Assembly: GCF_030272615.1 (NCBI RefSeq)
Contig: NC_081414.1
Location: 814,346,569-814,410,568 of the forward strand
Source: Cryptomeria japonica
Taxonomy: Eukaryota > Streptophyta > Pinopsida > Cupressales > Cupressaceae
Direction: 5' to 3'
Length of the DNA stretch: 64,000 bases
Shown here: positions 45,910 through 58,365 of the stretch, piece by piece
Layout: each line of letters starts with the position of its first letter
Position numbering within the stretch: the stretch's first letter is position 1
Program-made: the position numbers and the translations under genes
The notes under the pieces: generated by a model
Told to the model about the DNA's origin: nothing
The model's input: the letters and a program-made list of their open reading frames with translations, nothing else
Databases searched by the model: none

Positions 45910-47400
45910 TCCTTACTGCTCTCACTATATCCTTCATATTGCCTTTTGTGTGTTTATCAATTGTGTATAAGCCTTTGATTACCCTATTTTTGGCCTAATC
46001 CTAATTTCAAAAGTTTTAATTACTGTTTCAATAGGATTAAACAAACCCTAACCCTTGAAATGGCAGAATCCTCCAATTTGGAAAAGAAAAAGTTCTCAGA
46101 GGAGATAATTGTATAATCTCGAATGTAGGAGATATCAGATGGTGAATTTCTTGGTTAAATCACCAATCTTTACTTTTGTCTAAAATATTTTGATCTTTAT
46201 CATGTTTATTAATTGCATATCTCTGAGAAGATTTTGTAAGCTGCTCTCTGTCACTGTGCATTAAATAGGTCTGCAGGGTTATCACTTTTTTTAACCTAAT
46301 AAGGGAGCTTGGGCAAGGAAAAGGAGGATTCCATATCATCTCCAACACCTACGACCTATAGAGCAAAGGAAAAGAATGTTTGTCTCTGTCAGAAAATCCA
46401 AAAGGTTGTTTGTCTTTTTCCTGTTAGTCGGTTACCTAAAATTTGATATTGTAAAAGGATTGAAGCTTGTTGCATCCTCAATTTTTCCATAACAGGATAA
46501 TCAAGGCCTTACTATGGAGCTTCCTCCTCCTCGAGACAAAATAGATGATGCAATTAGTTCTCAGAGAAGCCTATATGTTTATTATTCACCAATGGTGATT
46601 GGTATGCAACAATGTTCATAAATTTTACAGTGCAATATTGTGACTCAGTCTCATGTCCTACTTGCAGTAAAAAATTTCAAGGGATATGTGCATATGTTTT
46701 ACTTTATATATAATTAAACATCTTGGAATCCAATTCAATGATTTCTAAGTTGTTTCTTTATGCTTGTTATCCAGAATCTTATATGAATAAATGAAATCAA
46801 GGTTTTTTGGTTCATATTTCTTCATTGTGTTGATGAGTTTGAATGAATTTCAGCTTCTTCTAAAGTATAGGATTAAATTAGATATCTTTATTCAAAGGGA
46901 TTCTATGTAGAGATCAAGTACTGAGATACAATTGTGAAATTCATTTCATGTTGTGACTGATATCGGGTATCAATCATATTAGGCAAAGAGATGAAGCAGA
47001 ACTTGCATATATTATATTGTAATATCTAGCCCAATGGACAAGGCACTGATCATGGTGTTGTGCTGTTGATTATGATAGGGATAAAATTTTATCAAACATA
47101 TAGTAACTCTTTTATTTTATCAGTTTTTATTTTCAAGTATATAGGATAGTTAGTTCTCATTGTGATCATAATTGTGTAAGGATGAAGGCCGCATCCTATA
47201 AGGTTTAAAGTTTACTAACTCACATAATAGTCTGAGAACATATATGTTGTGGGTGAAATCATAGTGTTGTGTTGCACTTTTAGCTAAGTGTGAGTGAAAA
47301 ATAAATCCTACTTGGCCGAATAGGACTCAACCGAGTTTGCATGGCGCCACATGGCGCCTACATGGAGGACGGGTGGCAAGGTACTCGGCCGAGTACTACA
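45910..47400. other. Intergenic region with possible exon scraps
   Basis: Two short coding-looking pieces: ATGGCAGAATCC at 46059 opens MAESSNLEKKKFSEEII, and 46494-46600, between an AG acceptor-like and a GT donor-like site, reads DNQGLTMELPPPRDKIDDAI and on to YYSPMVIG. Neither is recognised, and no full gene model is supported. Confidence 0.3.
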
Positions 47401-47427
47401 TGACCCTACATATACCCGTCGACTGCA

Positions 47428-47480
47428 CTTAGCCCCCCATTTGCATAGTCCGAAATAGCTAGAGCAAGAGGGGGGCTAAG
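47428..47480. repeat. 11-bp perfect inverted repeat in a GC-rich patch
   Basis: CTTAGCCCCCC at 47428-47438 pairs with GGGGGGCTAAG at 47470-47480 around a 31-nt loop. Just upstream are ATGGCGCCACATGGCGCC and ACTCGGCCGAGT. Confidence 0.9.
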
Positions 47481-47519
47481 AAGACTTTTGATCGAGCAAG
47501 GTAGGGCCGAAAGGCTTTT

Positions 47520-47810
47520 TTTCATTTTTAATTTTTTTAATAATTTATATGTATAGATTTTTAATTTTTTAATTGTTTTAGTAATTATATGTATAGTTTT
47601 TTAATTTTTTAATTGTTTTAATAATAATATATGTATATGTATTATTTTAATCACATATAATTAAAAACATATACAACCAAAACATATAAAACCAAAAAAC
47701 ATATACAAAAAAAAATTATACAACCAAAAAAAATATACAACCAAAACATATGCAACCAAAAAACATATACAACCAAAACAACATATAATTACAAACAATA
47801 TAAGAGAATA
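47520..47810. repeat. AT-rich tandem repeats (TTTTTAATTTTTTAATTG and ACATATACAACCAAAA)
   Basis: A phrase of about 44 bp ending TATATGTATAG occurs twice at 47525-47610. It is followed by about eight copies of a 16-22-bp ACATATACAACCAAAA unit. Confidence 0.75.
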
Positions 47811-47989
47811 TAATTTACAAACAATCTCCCTAATTACATTCAGGCATGGGCATGTATACCTTCCAAGAGTTTAGGAGATCGTTTAGTTTCATGGATTACC
47901 AAAGAATATCATATTTAATAAAGGTAAGTTTGATAAGATCATATTTGAGACACTTGGATAATGTCAAGGTTTCGGAAAAACATACACAT

Positions 47990-48290
47990 AATTACGAAGT
48001 AAATTAGAATATAGATCAACCCATCACCTTAAGATTGATGAACAAAAATAGAGCGAACCAAATTCTTGAGGACTTGTGAACAAAATTATGGGAACTTACT
48101 TACCATTAATTGAGTTTGCATATGATAACACTAACCATAAACACACTTCTCATTTATTCATTGAAGGTTCGTAAGCTCAAGTATTGTATGCTTAACAAAT
48201 AGGCTCGGACATGGTAGTTGTGGATCCAAATGAACTAGAAAAGATGAAAGACCAAACTTAGATTTATTAGCAATTGGGAAATGTAGTGGA
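47990..48290 (+). pseudogene. Ty3/Gypsy integrase scrap
   Basis: The reading contains WGTYLPLIEFAYDNTNHK..., the usual Gypsy integrase phrase that follows the catalytic core (LPLVEFAYNNS-type), with DEQKERTKFL before it. It is a broken fossil fragment from a lineage different from the large element nearby. Confidence 0.7.
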
Positions 48291-48813
48291 TTTTTAGAAA
48301 ATTTATAAATGACAAAAATATATACATCAAAATAGTCATGTATCGGAGAGAGTGTTTCTAATAAATTAGCCATTGACAAGCTTGATTATTTTTTTCTTCC
48401 AAACTTGCATATCACTTTGTGGGACCTTTTGAGATCCTAGATCCCTTTGGTGCAATAAATACTATATAGTGAGCTTCATCATTTAAACTTCTAATTATAA
48501 CTTTAGTTATTTAAGTGTTGGCTCCATATATCGCCTACTTCTCTCAAGTTCTACCCCCAAATCATGATTATAAATGTTGGTTCCCTCCCATTAATATTAT
48601 TTTGATTAGAATTCTTAGAACATTTTAATAGCTTCATTGGCATTTCCTAAATATTTTTGGTCCTTTGATCTTTAGTTAAACTAGATTAACTAGATTAAAT
48701 TTTGAACTAATGAATTTTCTTATAAAAGAAAAATGAAAACCCTAGATAAAGTAAAAGGAATGTCATTAATGATTTAGGTGATTGTCTATTTTACTCCAAC
48801 ATTATATACCTAT
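48291..48813. other. AT-rich spacer before the large LTR element
   Basis: I see no gene. Confidence 0.5.
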
Positions 48814-50695
48814 TGTAGTCACATAAATCTGTCCACTTAATTAAATGAATATTTAGTATTTATTTGATTATTTAACCATCAATCAATAATTAATTAAATT
48901 AATATTTAATTAATTCATCTTAACCCTCTTCTCCTATTAATTAAATAAATTATTCAATTTATTTGATTTAATTCACTTAACCAAATTCAGACCATTAATT
49001 AAATAAATAAATCATATTTGTTTAATTAAATCTTCTCTCACATTTAAATAAATTAATATTTATTTAAATCCCCCAAAATCCCATCTCTCACATTTAAATA
49101 AATTAACATTTATTTAAATCACCTTTGTCACTCCATCCACTTGTATTTTCCTACAAATGCAAGTTGCACAACTATTTTAAATAAATAAATTATTTATTTA
49201 AAATCCTATTTATCCTCACCCACTTGAAACCTTTAATGGTTTCCCTTAAAGTCTTCAAACTTAATGGCTTCTTTCTAGAGTCTTCTTAAGCCTTTAATGG
49301 CTTCCCTTAAAGTCTTCAAACTTAATGGCTTCCTTCTAGAGTCTTCTCAAGCCTTTAACGGTTTCCCTTAAAGTCTTCAAACTTAATGGCTTCCTTCTAG
49401 AGTCTTCTTAAACCTTTAATGGTTTCCCTTAAAGTCTTCAAACTTAATGGCTTCCTTCTAGAGTCTTCTTAAGCCTTTAAAGGTTTCTCTTAAAGTCTTC
49501 GAGCATTTAATGCTTTATCTTCCTTTTTCTCATGTAAATAAATTAAGATTTATTTAAATAAAATCCAAAATTTACATTCACATTTAAATAAATTAATATT
49601 TATTTGAATTTCTACCCAAATGCAAATTACACCATTTAATTGAAATAAATGATTTTATTTCAATTGAAAATCCCAAAATTCCTCCCACTTGCATTCTCCT
49701 ACAAAATCCACTTGCATGCCTAAATCCCTTCTAGATTCTTCTAACTCCTTCTAATTAGCCTAATCTTATCCTAATCATTGTCACATTCCTAAATAAAAGG
49801 AAGTCACTTCTCAAAAACCTCCAAAGTCTTCAATAACCATTAAAGGCTTTATGTATTCAGATGGTTAACCTCTAAAGTCTTCCAAACCATTAAAGGCTCT
49901 TACATAACCATTTATGGTTAACTCACCTTTTACCTTTGGTTAGAGACTTTCCTCTAACTTAACCATCATTTTGACTCATGGGTCTCTTCAAAGCATTTAT
50001 TTATTTGACTAAGGTAACCATTTAACCCTTGCACATTCATTTATCCCTCGGATAAAAAGAATATCCATTAACCTAACCCTAACCCAACCCCCTAGGGTAA
50101 CCATCATGTCCCCTCAAGCATTTAATGTTCCTTATCTCTCCTCTCAAGCCTCCTTATGGTGACACTTGTCAACATGGGATTGGGTTGAAAGTCTCACATG
50201 GATTGAATATCTTTCAATCCTAACCCTTGTTAAGATTGCTCAATCTTAACCCTTCATTTCTCCATTTCTTTTATAAATAGAACCCTTCTCCTCAAGCAAA
50301 TAAGGAAGCATTAGAGTATTGTTGTTATACTGGTATTCGCATAGATCTTTTTCATAGCATCACTATATACACTTGCATAGCATTTGTTTATCATATTCAA
50401 CCATCTTGAATCTCCATATGGCATCCATGGCCGGTGCTAAAAGCTAAGAGCTACACTCATGTGGAACTTGGAGAGGAGAGGAACAAGGGAGGAGAAACTA
50501 TGAGAATCTTGGTTAGCATTTGGAGGAGCATAGTTTATTTATTCTATGTTTGTATGCTTTTTATTTCATGCTCAATATCTCTCTTGATATGCTTGTTTAG
50601 AATAATCCTTGGTTGCTAACACTAACGTTTGCTTCTTGTGTTCTTGTGTGTGTTGCTATCAAATCAGATTTTCTAATCCTTTTTGCAGAGCATCA
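48814..50695 (+). repeat. 5' LTR of the large Tat element
   Basis: It is 1882 bp, TGTAGTCACA to GCAGAGCATCA. U3 holds AT palindromes, then about five copies of a 61-bp unit (CCTTTAATGG...GTCTTCTTAAG) at 49229-49510. A TATA box is at 50272. Confidence 0.93.
49229..49510 (+). repeat. 61-bp U3 minisatellite
   Basis: About five copies of CCTTTAATGGTTTCCCTTAA, CTTCAAACTTAATGGCTTCC and CTAGAGTCTTCT in a row. The other LTRs carry fewer (about four at 62127-62340, about two in the LTR at 5740). Confidence 0.9.
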
Positions 50696-50697
50696 TT

Positions 50698-50708
50698 TGG
50701 TGAACCCC
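50698..50708 (+). other. Primer-binding site remnant (tRNA-Trp type)
   Basis: TGGTGAACCC two bases after the LTR matches the first ten bases of the longer tRNA-Trp site at 7521. Confidence 0.8.
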
Positions 50709-50709
50709 C

Positions 50710-52080
50710 TCTTCAATCAATTTTTTGACAAAATCCTCAAGAACAACGTTGATGCTCATTTTTTAAGACTTGCCCAAGAGGGAGCCAAACTACCCTCTGA
50801 TTTTGATACTGCACAATTAAGGAAAGCATCAAAACACCATAGTCGTAATGAGGGTGCAAGAGGTTGAGATAACTTTAGATATGACCTTCATCAAGGAAAT
50901 CCCCCACCTCCTCCTCCTCCTCCTAATGACATTGACATGTTGAGGCAACAAATTGAGAATTTAGCCCAACAACTCCACAGTGGTGTGAAAACTACCCAGT
51001 TTTCACTTAATGATATTTGTCCCTATCCCTTTGATAGGAATCTACATAACTAAGTTTGAAAAGTATCAGGGAAAAGGCAACCCTTGAGATCATGTCAGAG
51101 AATTTCATTCAACTTGCCTAGAAGTGGCATATGAAGACACATACCTAATGTGCCTCTTTCCTCGGATTTTGGGAGGGACAACCACGCAATGGTTTTCCCG
51201 ACTAACAGGTGACATTAGGACATTCAAAGAACTGGTCCTGAAATTCATTGCACATTATTCACATAACATAGAATGCAATGTCACCATGGCCGATTTGTGT
51301 AACACCAAGGAAAAACCAGGGGAGCTATTTTCAGCTTTCCTACAACGATGGTGACAAATGTCTAGCAAACGTTCTCTTCAGTTACCTAAACGAGAGCTAG
51401 TGGAAATATTTATTTCCAACTTGAACAAAGAAATAGAATTCCATCTAGACATGAAAGGCACAGAGTCCTTTAATGACATGATCACCTAAGGTTTAAAATG
51501 TGAACGGGCCCTCATCAAAAAGGGGCTTATCAAGATATACAATGAACCAAAAGATGCCCCTCATCCGCGCTTCAACAATGATAAACCCAACTTCTAGAAT
51601 AAAAACAAAAACATCATCAATGACAGAGTTGTAGATGCAAGGACTATAAAGAGTGCACAACCTGTGGTCTAATTTGCAGGGCAAAATCCCCCTCCTAAAA
51701 ACAACACTGTTACTCCTCCACAAAATCAAGGTCACAATGCACCGCAAGAGGAACCAAGACAACACCATCAAAATTATAAATCAAAACGTACATGCACTCC
51801 CTTAGGGGAACCTATTGAAACAGTGTTATGTCAGTTGGTTTCTTCAAATCTGGTAACCTTACCAAAGACATCTAATTACAAACCTCAGGTCAAACCTTCA
51901 TGGTGGAGGGATAATGAACATTGGGAATTCCATCAAGGGAAAGGGCATAAAACAAGTAATTGTCACAAATTGAAAGATCTTGTTCAAGATCTTATTGAAC
52001 AAGGAGAGATTAAAATTGAAGGACATGGCCCAAAAACTAGAAATAATGATCACCTTATGTTTAAGAATCCACTTCCATAA
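50710..52080 (+). pseudogene. gag region of the Tat element
   Basis: The retrotransposon gag domain is recognisable (FPRILGGTTTQWFSRLTGDI, NTKEKPGELFSAFLQRW). Toward the end comes the clade's EFHQGKGHKTSNCHKLKDLV motif followed by an IEQGEIKI-like stretch. The capsid and nucleocapsid genes are a broken fossil. Confidence 0.85.
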
Positions 52081-52499
52081 CAAGATCAAAGGGGTCCTTC
52101 CACTTCAGGATGAAACACATATACAACTGATTATACGTGAGCTGCCTACAATTACACTGTGAATCATCTATATGATGCCAATGAATAAATTGCAACCATT
52201 ACCATAAAAGAGCCAAGCCCTACCTGCAATGTTGTTACGCGTCGCAACAAGATCACCATTAAAGCAGCTCCACAAGGCACAACTTCCATCCCAAAGCAGT
52301 ATAACCTTGTGGAATAGTTAGATAAGACACATGCACTTATATCCATCTTAGAGATTTTGCACCTATCCCCATCTCATAAAACAATCTTGGATCAACCCTC
52401 TCCAAGAAGCGTCAGTCCCTGCCAATTTAAATACAGATCAATTTCAAGCTTGGTAATCTAAGGTCCTCACCATGTCTCACTTTCTCTGAAAGTGACAAT

Positions 52500-52990
52500 A
52501 CATCCTTCCAGGAACCTCATAACGCCTCACTCCATATTGAAGGATTTATCAACCAACACATAATCAAGCGAGTCTTGATCGACAATGTAGCAGGCCTAAA
52601 TATCTATACATTACAATTGGTCACAACATTGGGATATGCAGTTGAATCAGTGGACCCCCACAAAAAGATAACCATAAAATCCTATGATGATGCAGAGCGT
52701 TCTTCAAAATGAGCAGTTGTGTTACCAATCCGAGTGGGCCTCGTGGTGAAGTACATCATATGTCAAGTTCTGGACCTTCCTCTTCTATATAATTTGTTGT
52801 TAGAAATACCTTGGATACACACCATACAAGTCATTCCATCCACCTATCACCAATGTATCAAGTTCCCTCATAACGGTGTAGAAATTACAATCCTTGGTGA
52901 TGCAAATCTATTTTCATATTGTAATAATATCAACCATCAACCAGAGATTACCATTCCCACAATAGAGAAGCTATCCCATCCACATCATAC
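52500..52990 (+). pseudogene. Aspartic protease region
   Basis: The reading around IIKRVLIDNVAGLNIYTLQL corresponds to the retropepsin active-site strand, and LYNLLLEIPWIHTIQVIPST to the LLGRPWIH-type motif that follows in Gypsy proteases. It is broken. Confidence 0.75.
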
Positions 52991-54558
52991 GTTAGTCCAT
53001 CCTCTCTTTCCAATTTAAACACCACTATACCCAAGCAAGAGAAGCTAAAAATGAAAATGGCAGAGGAAGATCCTGGGGAATATAATCTCAGCCAACTCTT
53101 TTGTGTTGGGCAACTACCCACTTCCCGTAGAACTCATGGTAAGCCTCAAAGGCTACTTCAAACACCACTGGTCAAGCCAACATGCACTTTGGCACCTTTT
53201 ATCCTTGGAAAGAGTGAAGAAGAAGAGACCGGAGATGAGGACTTAGCACAATGGATCTATAAAGATCCTATCACCACAGACATCCCACAAACTAAGCTTC
53301 CCACAAATCAATATGGAAAAGGCCTTCTCATTATGCAAAAAATGGGATATGATTGTTAGAGTGCATTGGGACCTTGCAAGTAAGGACGACATGAGCCACT
53401 GTAGCCGAAATTAAAACCTAAAGATAACACTAGATTAGGCTTTCAAAAGGAGATTCTTCCTACGCTCAGATTCAAAGGGAAACCCAACAAACCTCTATAT
53501 CAATCTAATACTCTAAAGAGGCCACCCTTGATTATATCAGCAACACCAAAAAACACACCAACTACCCCAATGCAGCTAAGAATCCCAACAATACCATCCA
53601 TAGCACTAATCATCCCACCAATTAATCCAGCAACCCCATCAACAACAACAATTGCATCAATAGCACCATTAGCAATATCAGAACCCCCAGCAGTCTCGAC
53701 AACACCAACAATTCCAGCAAAAGTAACATAGTCAACACTACCAATACTCCCCGTATTGGATTTATTGATCCCCATAATCCTTCCTACAACACCAATCATT
53801 TCATCTACAAAACCGATCACACCTGCAGTGTTTAACTCAAAGGACATCCCAGTATGGTATAGTAATCGGATACTGGAAAGCGACTTAGAGACTGACTCAC
53901 ATGAATGGGAATTTGATTCCATCTAGCTTAATACTTCAGATGAGGAAGACACATCACTACCTTCACCCCACAAAGACATCCCTGTTTATGGAGAAGCGCA
54001 GATTAAAACCTCTTGGGTTCCTGAACTGGAAACATCTTCCACAGACCCTACGTCACATCCTACGCTCGATTCTGACAGGGAGAGTACCATCAATGACCTT
54101 CACCACAATGTCTTGACCCTCACTGAAACATCTCATGAACTTAACCTAATCGATGAGGTAATGCCCATTATCCATCCTGAACTCATCGAATGGAACCAAC
54201 CTAATCCCCCATGCCTTGACCACTTCCAAAACGATGAGGCGATCATTGAATTTTTGGAACTATGGGATAACATACCAAGTGGGGATCACAAAGTTGGATT
54301 CGCCATTGAACTTAATAGCGCATCATACTTCGAGGCAAATGCCAAACCTTTCAGCTGCAAAAATATAACATAAAACATGGATCTTCCAGTGAAAACCACA
54401 CTATGGCACTGTTTGATCCTGGAAAAGTAAAAAGAAAGAGCATATCCAATGGTAAAAACCTCTCTAAGGTGCCTAAGGATGAAAGGTTTGACATTCTCCC
54501 CTCTAGTACACAACAGGAACGATAAAAAATTCTCATTCAAGAGACAAAAGAATACAAT
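52991..54558 (+). other. Protease to RT linker
   Basis: A long, low-complexity, poorly conserved stretch with an ACA/CCA-rich part at 53520-53820. Long linkers here are usual in Tat polyproteins. Opposite-strand frames are composition artefacts. Confidence 0.6.
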
Positions 54559-57150
54559 GTGGGGACTCCTGAAACACCTCACCACATACATCTAGCATCT
54601 CTTTTAACTCCAGAGGAACAACCTAAGTTTGTAGAGTTCTTCCAGAAGCGTCAGATCAACTTCGCATGGTCATACACAGACATGCCTGAGCTTGATCCTA
54701 ATTTAGTCATGCATCACCTCACCGTAGCAAAAGGAGCCAAACATATCAAGCAGAAGCTTCGCAAGATGCATCCTCAGATTGCAATACTAGTCAAAATAGA
54801 ACTTAAGAAACTCCTAGATGTTGGTTTTATTAGACCAATTGATTATGTAGATTGGATATCCAATATTGTGCCTGTCGACAAACCAAATGGGGGCATCCAT
54901 ATCTGTATTGACTTCAAAGATCTAAACAAAGCATGTCCTAAAGATGACTTCCCCCTACCAAACATTGACATAATAGTGGACCTAACAATAGGACATGCCA
55001 TGCTTTCTCTCATGGATGGCTTTTCAGGGTACAACCAGATAAAGATCGCACCTGAGGATCAACATAAGATGACCTTCACATGTCCATGGGGAAAATTGAT
55101 GTAGAGGGTCAGGGGTTTTAGGTGATTTCAAGAAAATATGTTTTCAAGTGCTTCACACTCCTTGCAGTTACCTAGTGTTTCCAAGGCACCTTAATGGTTT
55201 TAAAAGGGCAAATCTCAATCCACTCTCCACAATGACTCCTAAGGTTGTTAAACACCTATTCCAACCAAATCCAACAAGATTAAACTAGTTTCAAAAGTTC
55301 AAGTCTTCACCATGCTCTTAAACCCCACTATGTCTGCTACTAGCCCTAGAGCCCCAATTAGGCCACCTGAGGCTGAAATAAATTATTTTCTCCAACTTTT
55401 ACCAAATCACTCCCAAAACAAAATATATTTTCAGACACCCTTTTCAGCTTAATACAACATATCAAAGATTGAGGGTAGGTAGTTTTGGACCGTGCCTTTG
55501 CTGTCCTAAGATTGAGACAAATTTGCTTGCCAAAAACCCAATTTTTACAAAACAAGTGTAAGAAATAATTCTTCCCCAATATTGAAACTCTCAACAGTGT
55601 TTATTTATGCCTCAAAACTAAGTAATATCCAATAAAAATGGTTCTATGTGCTCTTTTAATGTGCAAACCCCAAAACCCTCACCATTAGGCTCCAAAACTG
55701 AGGATTTTCTAATTAAGACCTTTCCAATCACTTCCAGGGCTCATTAAAAGTCCCTACACCATCTCCTTGGTCATATTAACCAACTTAAATCATCAAACTA
55801 CCCTCTCCAAGAGGTAGATCTTCTGCTGCTATAAGTTTGCTATGCTTCCTACTCACTTCTCCCTCATCAAACTCATGGTGTACACCTGTTAAAACACACT
55901 TCCCGTGAATTTTTTGGTTAGGATCATAATGTAAATGTTATATAGAGCCTCCTCTATGAGAAACAGGACCTTGCATCCATAGAAGGGCTCCAAATTGCAT
56001 TTTGGGCCTTCAATGCCAATGACACAACCCAGAAATGAAAGGTACAGTCAGCACTAAAATGAAAAGTCTGATCAAAACCTTCTATAAAAGCATTCAAATA
56101 AAAATTTAACACTAATGTCTAAATGCCTACTTCATCCACCATGAATATACAACAATCCCAATCAATAAATCATCAAAAAAACCAATGGAAATGCAAGAAA
56201 AACTGGTTTTTTTATTGCTTTTACTATTTAGTCCGTACTAGATCCGTACAATGCATCAACACCCACCAAAATTAAATCCAAATTCTTTATAATATCTCCC
56301 ATAACCAACCCATACAATTATTTTTCATTACAAATGCTTAAACTAACAAATTTATCTTTTCCCTCCAAAATGACACTAGGCACTATTTTTGAATTTTGAA
56401 TTTAAAACTCTTATGAAATGGACTTCTACCCCAACCTAATGACTTATAAAGGATCAAAATTATTTATAAAATAGGTCTAAACACCTTTGAGAGCCTTCCC
56501 AATTCTATATCTATGAAACCCTATATTTGGTCCAATGGCCTTATTAGGTCCATTAGGACAATTAATCATTACATTAGGATCATTACAATAAAATGCCATA
56601 ATTGGCTTCAAGACATCATAGTTGAGTCTATTAGACCCATACACCTCCTTTTCACACTTCCATGGTGTCCTCCAAGTTGTCTTCATGCCTAGTGCTCCTG
56701 CACCACACATACTGTTGGACTGTCATGCCTTTTGGTCTAAAGAATGCAAGAGCGACCTATCAAAGAGAAATGGCCACCATCTTTCATGACATGATGTATA
56801 CCATAATGGAAGATTATGTTGATGACTTATTGGAAAAATCACTAATAAGAGAAGGTCATCTAGAAATATTAGAGAAAATCTTTGATAGACTAGAACAATA
56901 TCATGTTCAACTCAACCCAAAGAAATTTGTCTTTGGAGTAACCTCAAGAAAACTTCTAGGATACATCGTCTCAAGCAAAGGCAATGAGGTCGACCTAGCA
57001 AAGGTCAAAGCAATCATGGAAATGCCACCTCCAAAGAACATCAATCAACTAAGGACATTACAAGGGCGACTACAATCCATCCGAAGATTCATTGCACAAC
57101 TGGCAGATAAGTGCCATCCTTTTACACATCTGTTACACAAAAACATCTGA
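54559..57150 (+). pseudogene. Reverse transcriptase region, split by a nested insertion
   Basis: Motifs in order: VDKPNGGIHICIDFKDLNKA, KDDFPLPNIDIIVD, LSLMDGFSGYNQIKIAPEDQ before the insertion; VMPFGLKNARATYQREM, EDYVDDLLEKS (the YVDD catalytic box) and GYIVSSKGNEVDLAKVKAIM after it. It is a fossil, broken. Confidence 0.92.
55096..56706. mobile_element. 1.6-kb insertion inside the RT region
   Basis: Noncoding sequence lies between CCATGGGG and CATACTGTTGG of the RT core. It begins near TGTAGAGGGTCAGG and ends near CTCCTGCACCACA, so an LTR-type insertion is possible. No clear target duplication is seen and the type is unassigned. Confidence 0.6.
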
Positions 57151-57186
57151 TTTCAGTGGGATGCTAGATGCCAACAAGTATTCCAG

Positions 57187-57483
57187 ATGCTTAAAGACTA
57201 TCTCATGAATACACCATTGTTGATCCCACCAGATCCGAGTAAGCCTCTATTACTCTATATATCAGCAACAAATACAACATTGGGTGTACTATTGGCACAA
57301 CACAATGCAAAAGGGAAAGAGTGTGTTGTTTACTACATCTCTCACACACTACTTGGTTATGAACTCAATTACACACCTATTGAGCGAGCTTTCCTAACAG
57401 TCATTTTGGCAGCTACTAAACTGAGGCACTATTTGTTAACACACAAGGTACAACTCATTGCAAAGATCGATCCACTAAAGTAA
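57187..57483 (+). pseudogene. RNase H (Ty3 type) region
   Basis: LLLYISATNTTLGVLLAQHN, then YYISHTLLGYELNYTPIERA and LRHYLLTHKVQLIAKIDPLK follow the usual Gypsy RNase H order. It is broken. Confidence 0.88.
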
Positions 57484-57600
57484 TTACTCAACAAAGCCGC
57501 ATTGACTGGTCGCTTAGCCAAATGGGTGATGATTCTAAGTGAATTTGACATCGAGTATGTGGACCATAAGGCTATCAAAGGGCAAGTTATTGCAGATTAG

Positions 57601-58335
57601 TTGGCTGATGCACCACTCATAGGCGATCATCCTCTCATTTCCAATTTTCTGGATGAAGAGCTATTCATGATCATCGAAGCACAACCATGGAAACTATACT
57701 TTGATGGTTCATATACTAGGCATGGCTCGGGGGCAGGCATTCTATTTATCACACCTCAAGGTGACAACATCCCGAAGTCTTATAGGCTCACATTTCCATG
57801 CACAAACAACATAGCTAAATATGAGGCCTTGATCACAAGACTCGGGCTAGCCATACAAGGGAAGTTACAAGAACTACAAGTATATAGCAACTCCCAACTG
57901 GTCATTCGACAAGAAACATATGAATATCAAACCAAGGATGACAAATTCATGCCGTACAAACAAATGGTGGACAAATTAAAAACATTATTCACTACTATCA
58001 CCTTTGAGCAGGTACCCAGAGATCAGAATCGAGCTGGTGACACTATGGCTACCATCGCATCTCTCTTAGATCTTCCACAGAATTCAACACGCTACGAGTT
58101 CTTGGTAGAAGAACTCTGGATTCCCGCTTATTATATCCCCGAATCCGAGATGATATGTCACCTTATCGGTTCTGAATCCCCATGGTATGGTGAGTTCTAC
58201 ACCTACCTCTGTGATCACACACTTTCTCCTAACCAATCAAATAACCAACGTAAAACATTCATTTGCCAAACCGCTCGATATACCATTATTGCTGAAACCC
58301 TATACCGACATAGTCTTGATGGTACTCTCCTTTGA
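57601..58335 (+). pseudogene. Second, archaeal-type RNase H region
   Basis: WKLYFDGSYTRHGSGAGILF and NNIAKYEALITRLGLAIQGK, then VYSNSQLVIRQ and VPRDQNRAGDTMATIASLL, show the four-part RNase HI pattern (DG, E, S/D, N). A second RNase H after the first marks the Tat clade. Confidence 0.9.
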
Positions 58336-58365
58336 TGTCTGGAATAAGATGAGATAACAAAGGCC

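Noticed and set aside
46059-46610. Two-exon gene from MAESSNLEKKKFSEEII and the ELPPPRDKIDD piece
   Set aside because: The pieces are short, separated by unrecognisable sequence, and frame-compatible splicing could not be shown; kept only as possible scraps.
50434-50619. A 61-codon frame conserved between 50434-50619 and 63412-63597, with a hydrophobic end
   Set aside because: It lies inside the shared LTR, so the similarity follows from LTR homology. The copy at 7280-7440 does not keep it clearly open.
53500-53922. Antisense 140-codon Val/Gly/Ile-rich frame in the Tat element
   Set aside because: It is opposite a repetitive ACA/CCA-rich linker. Some Tat elements have antisense genes, but this one shows no domain and fits a composition shadow.
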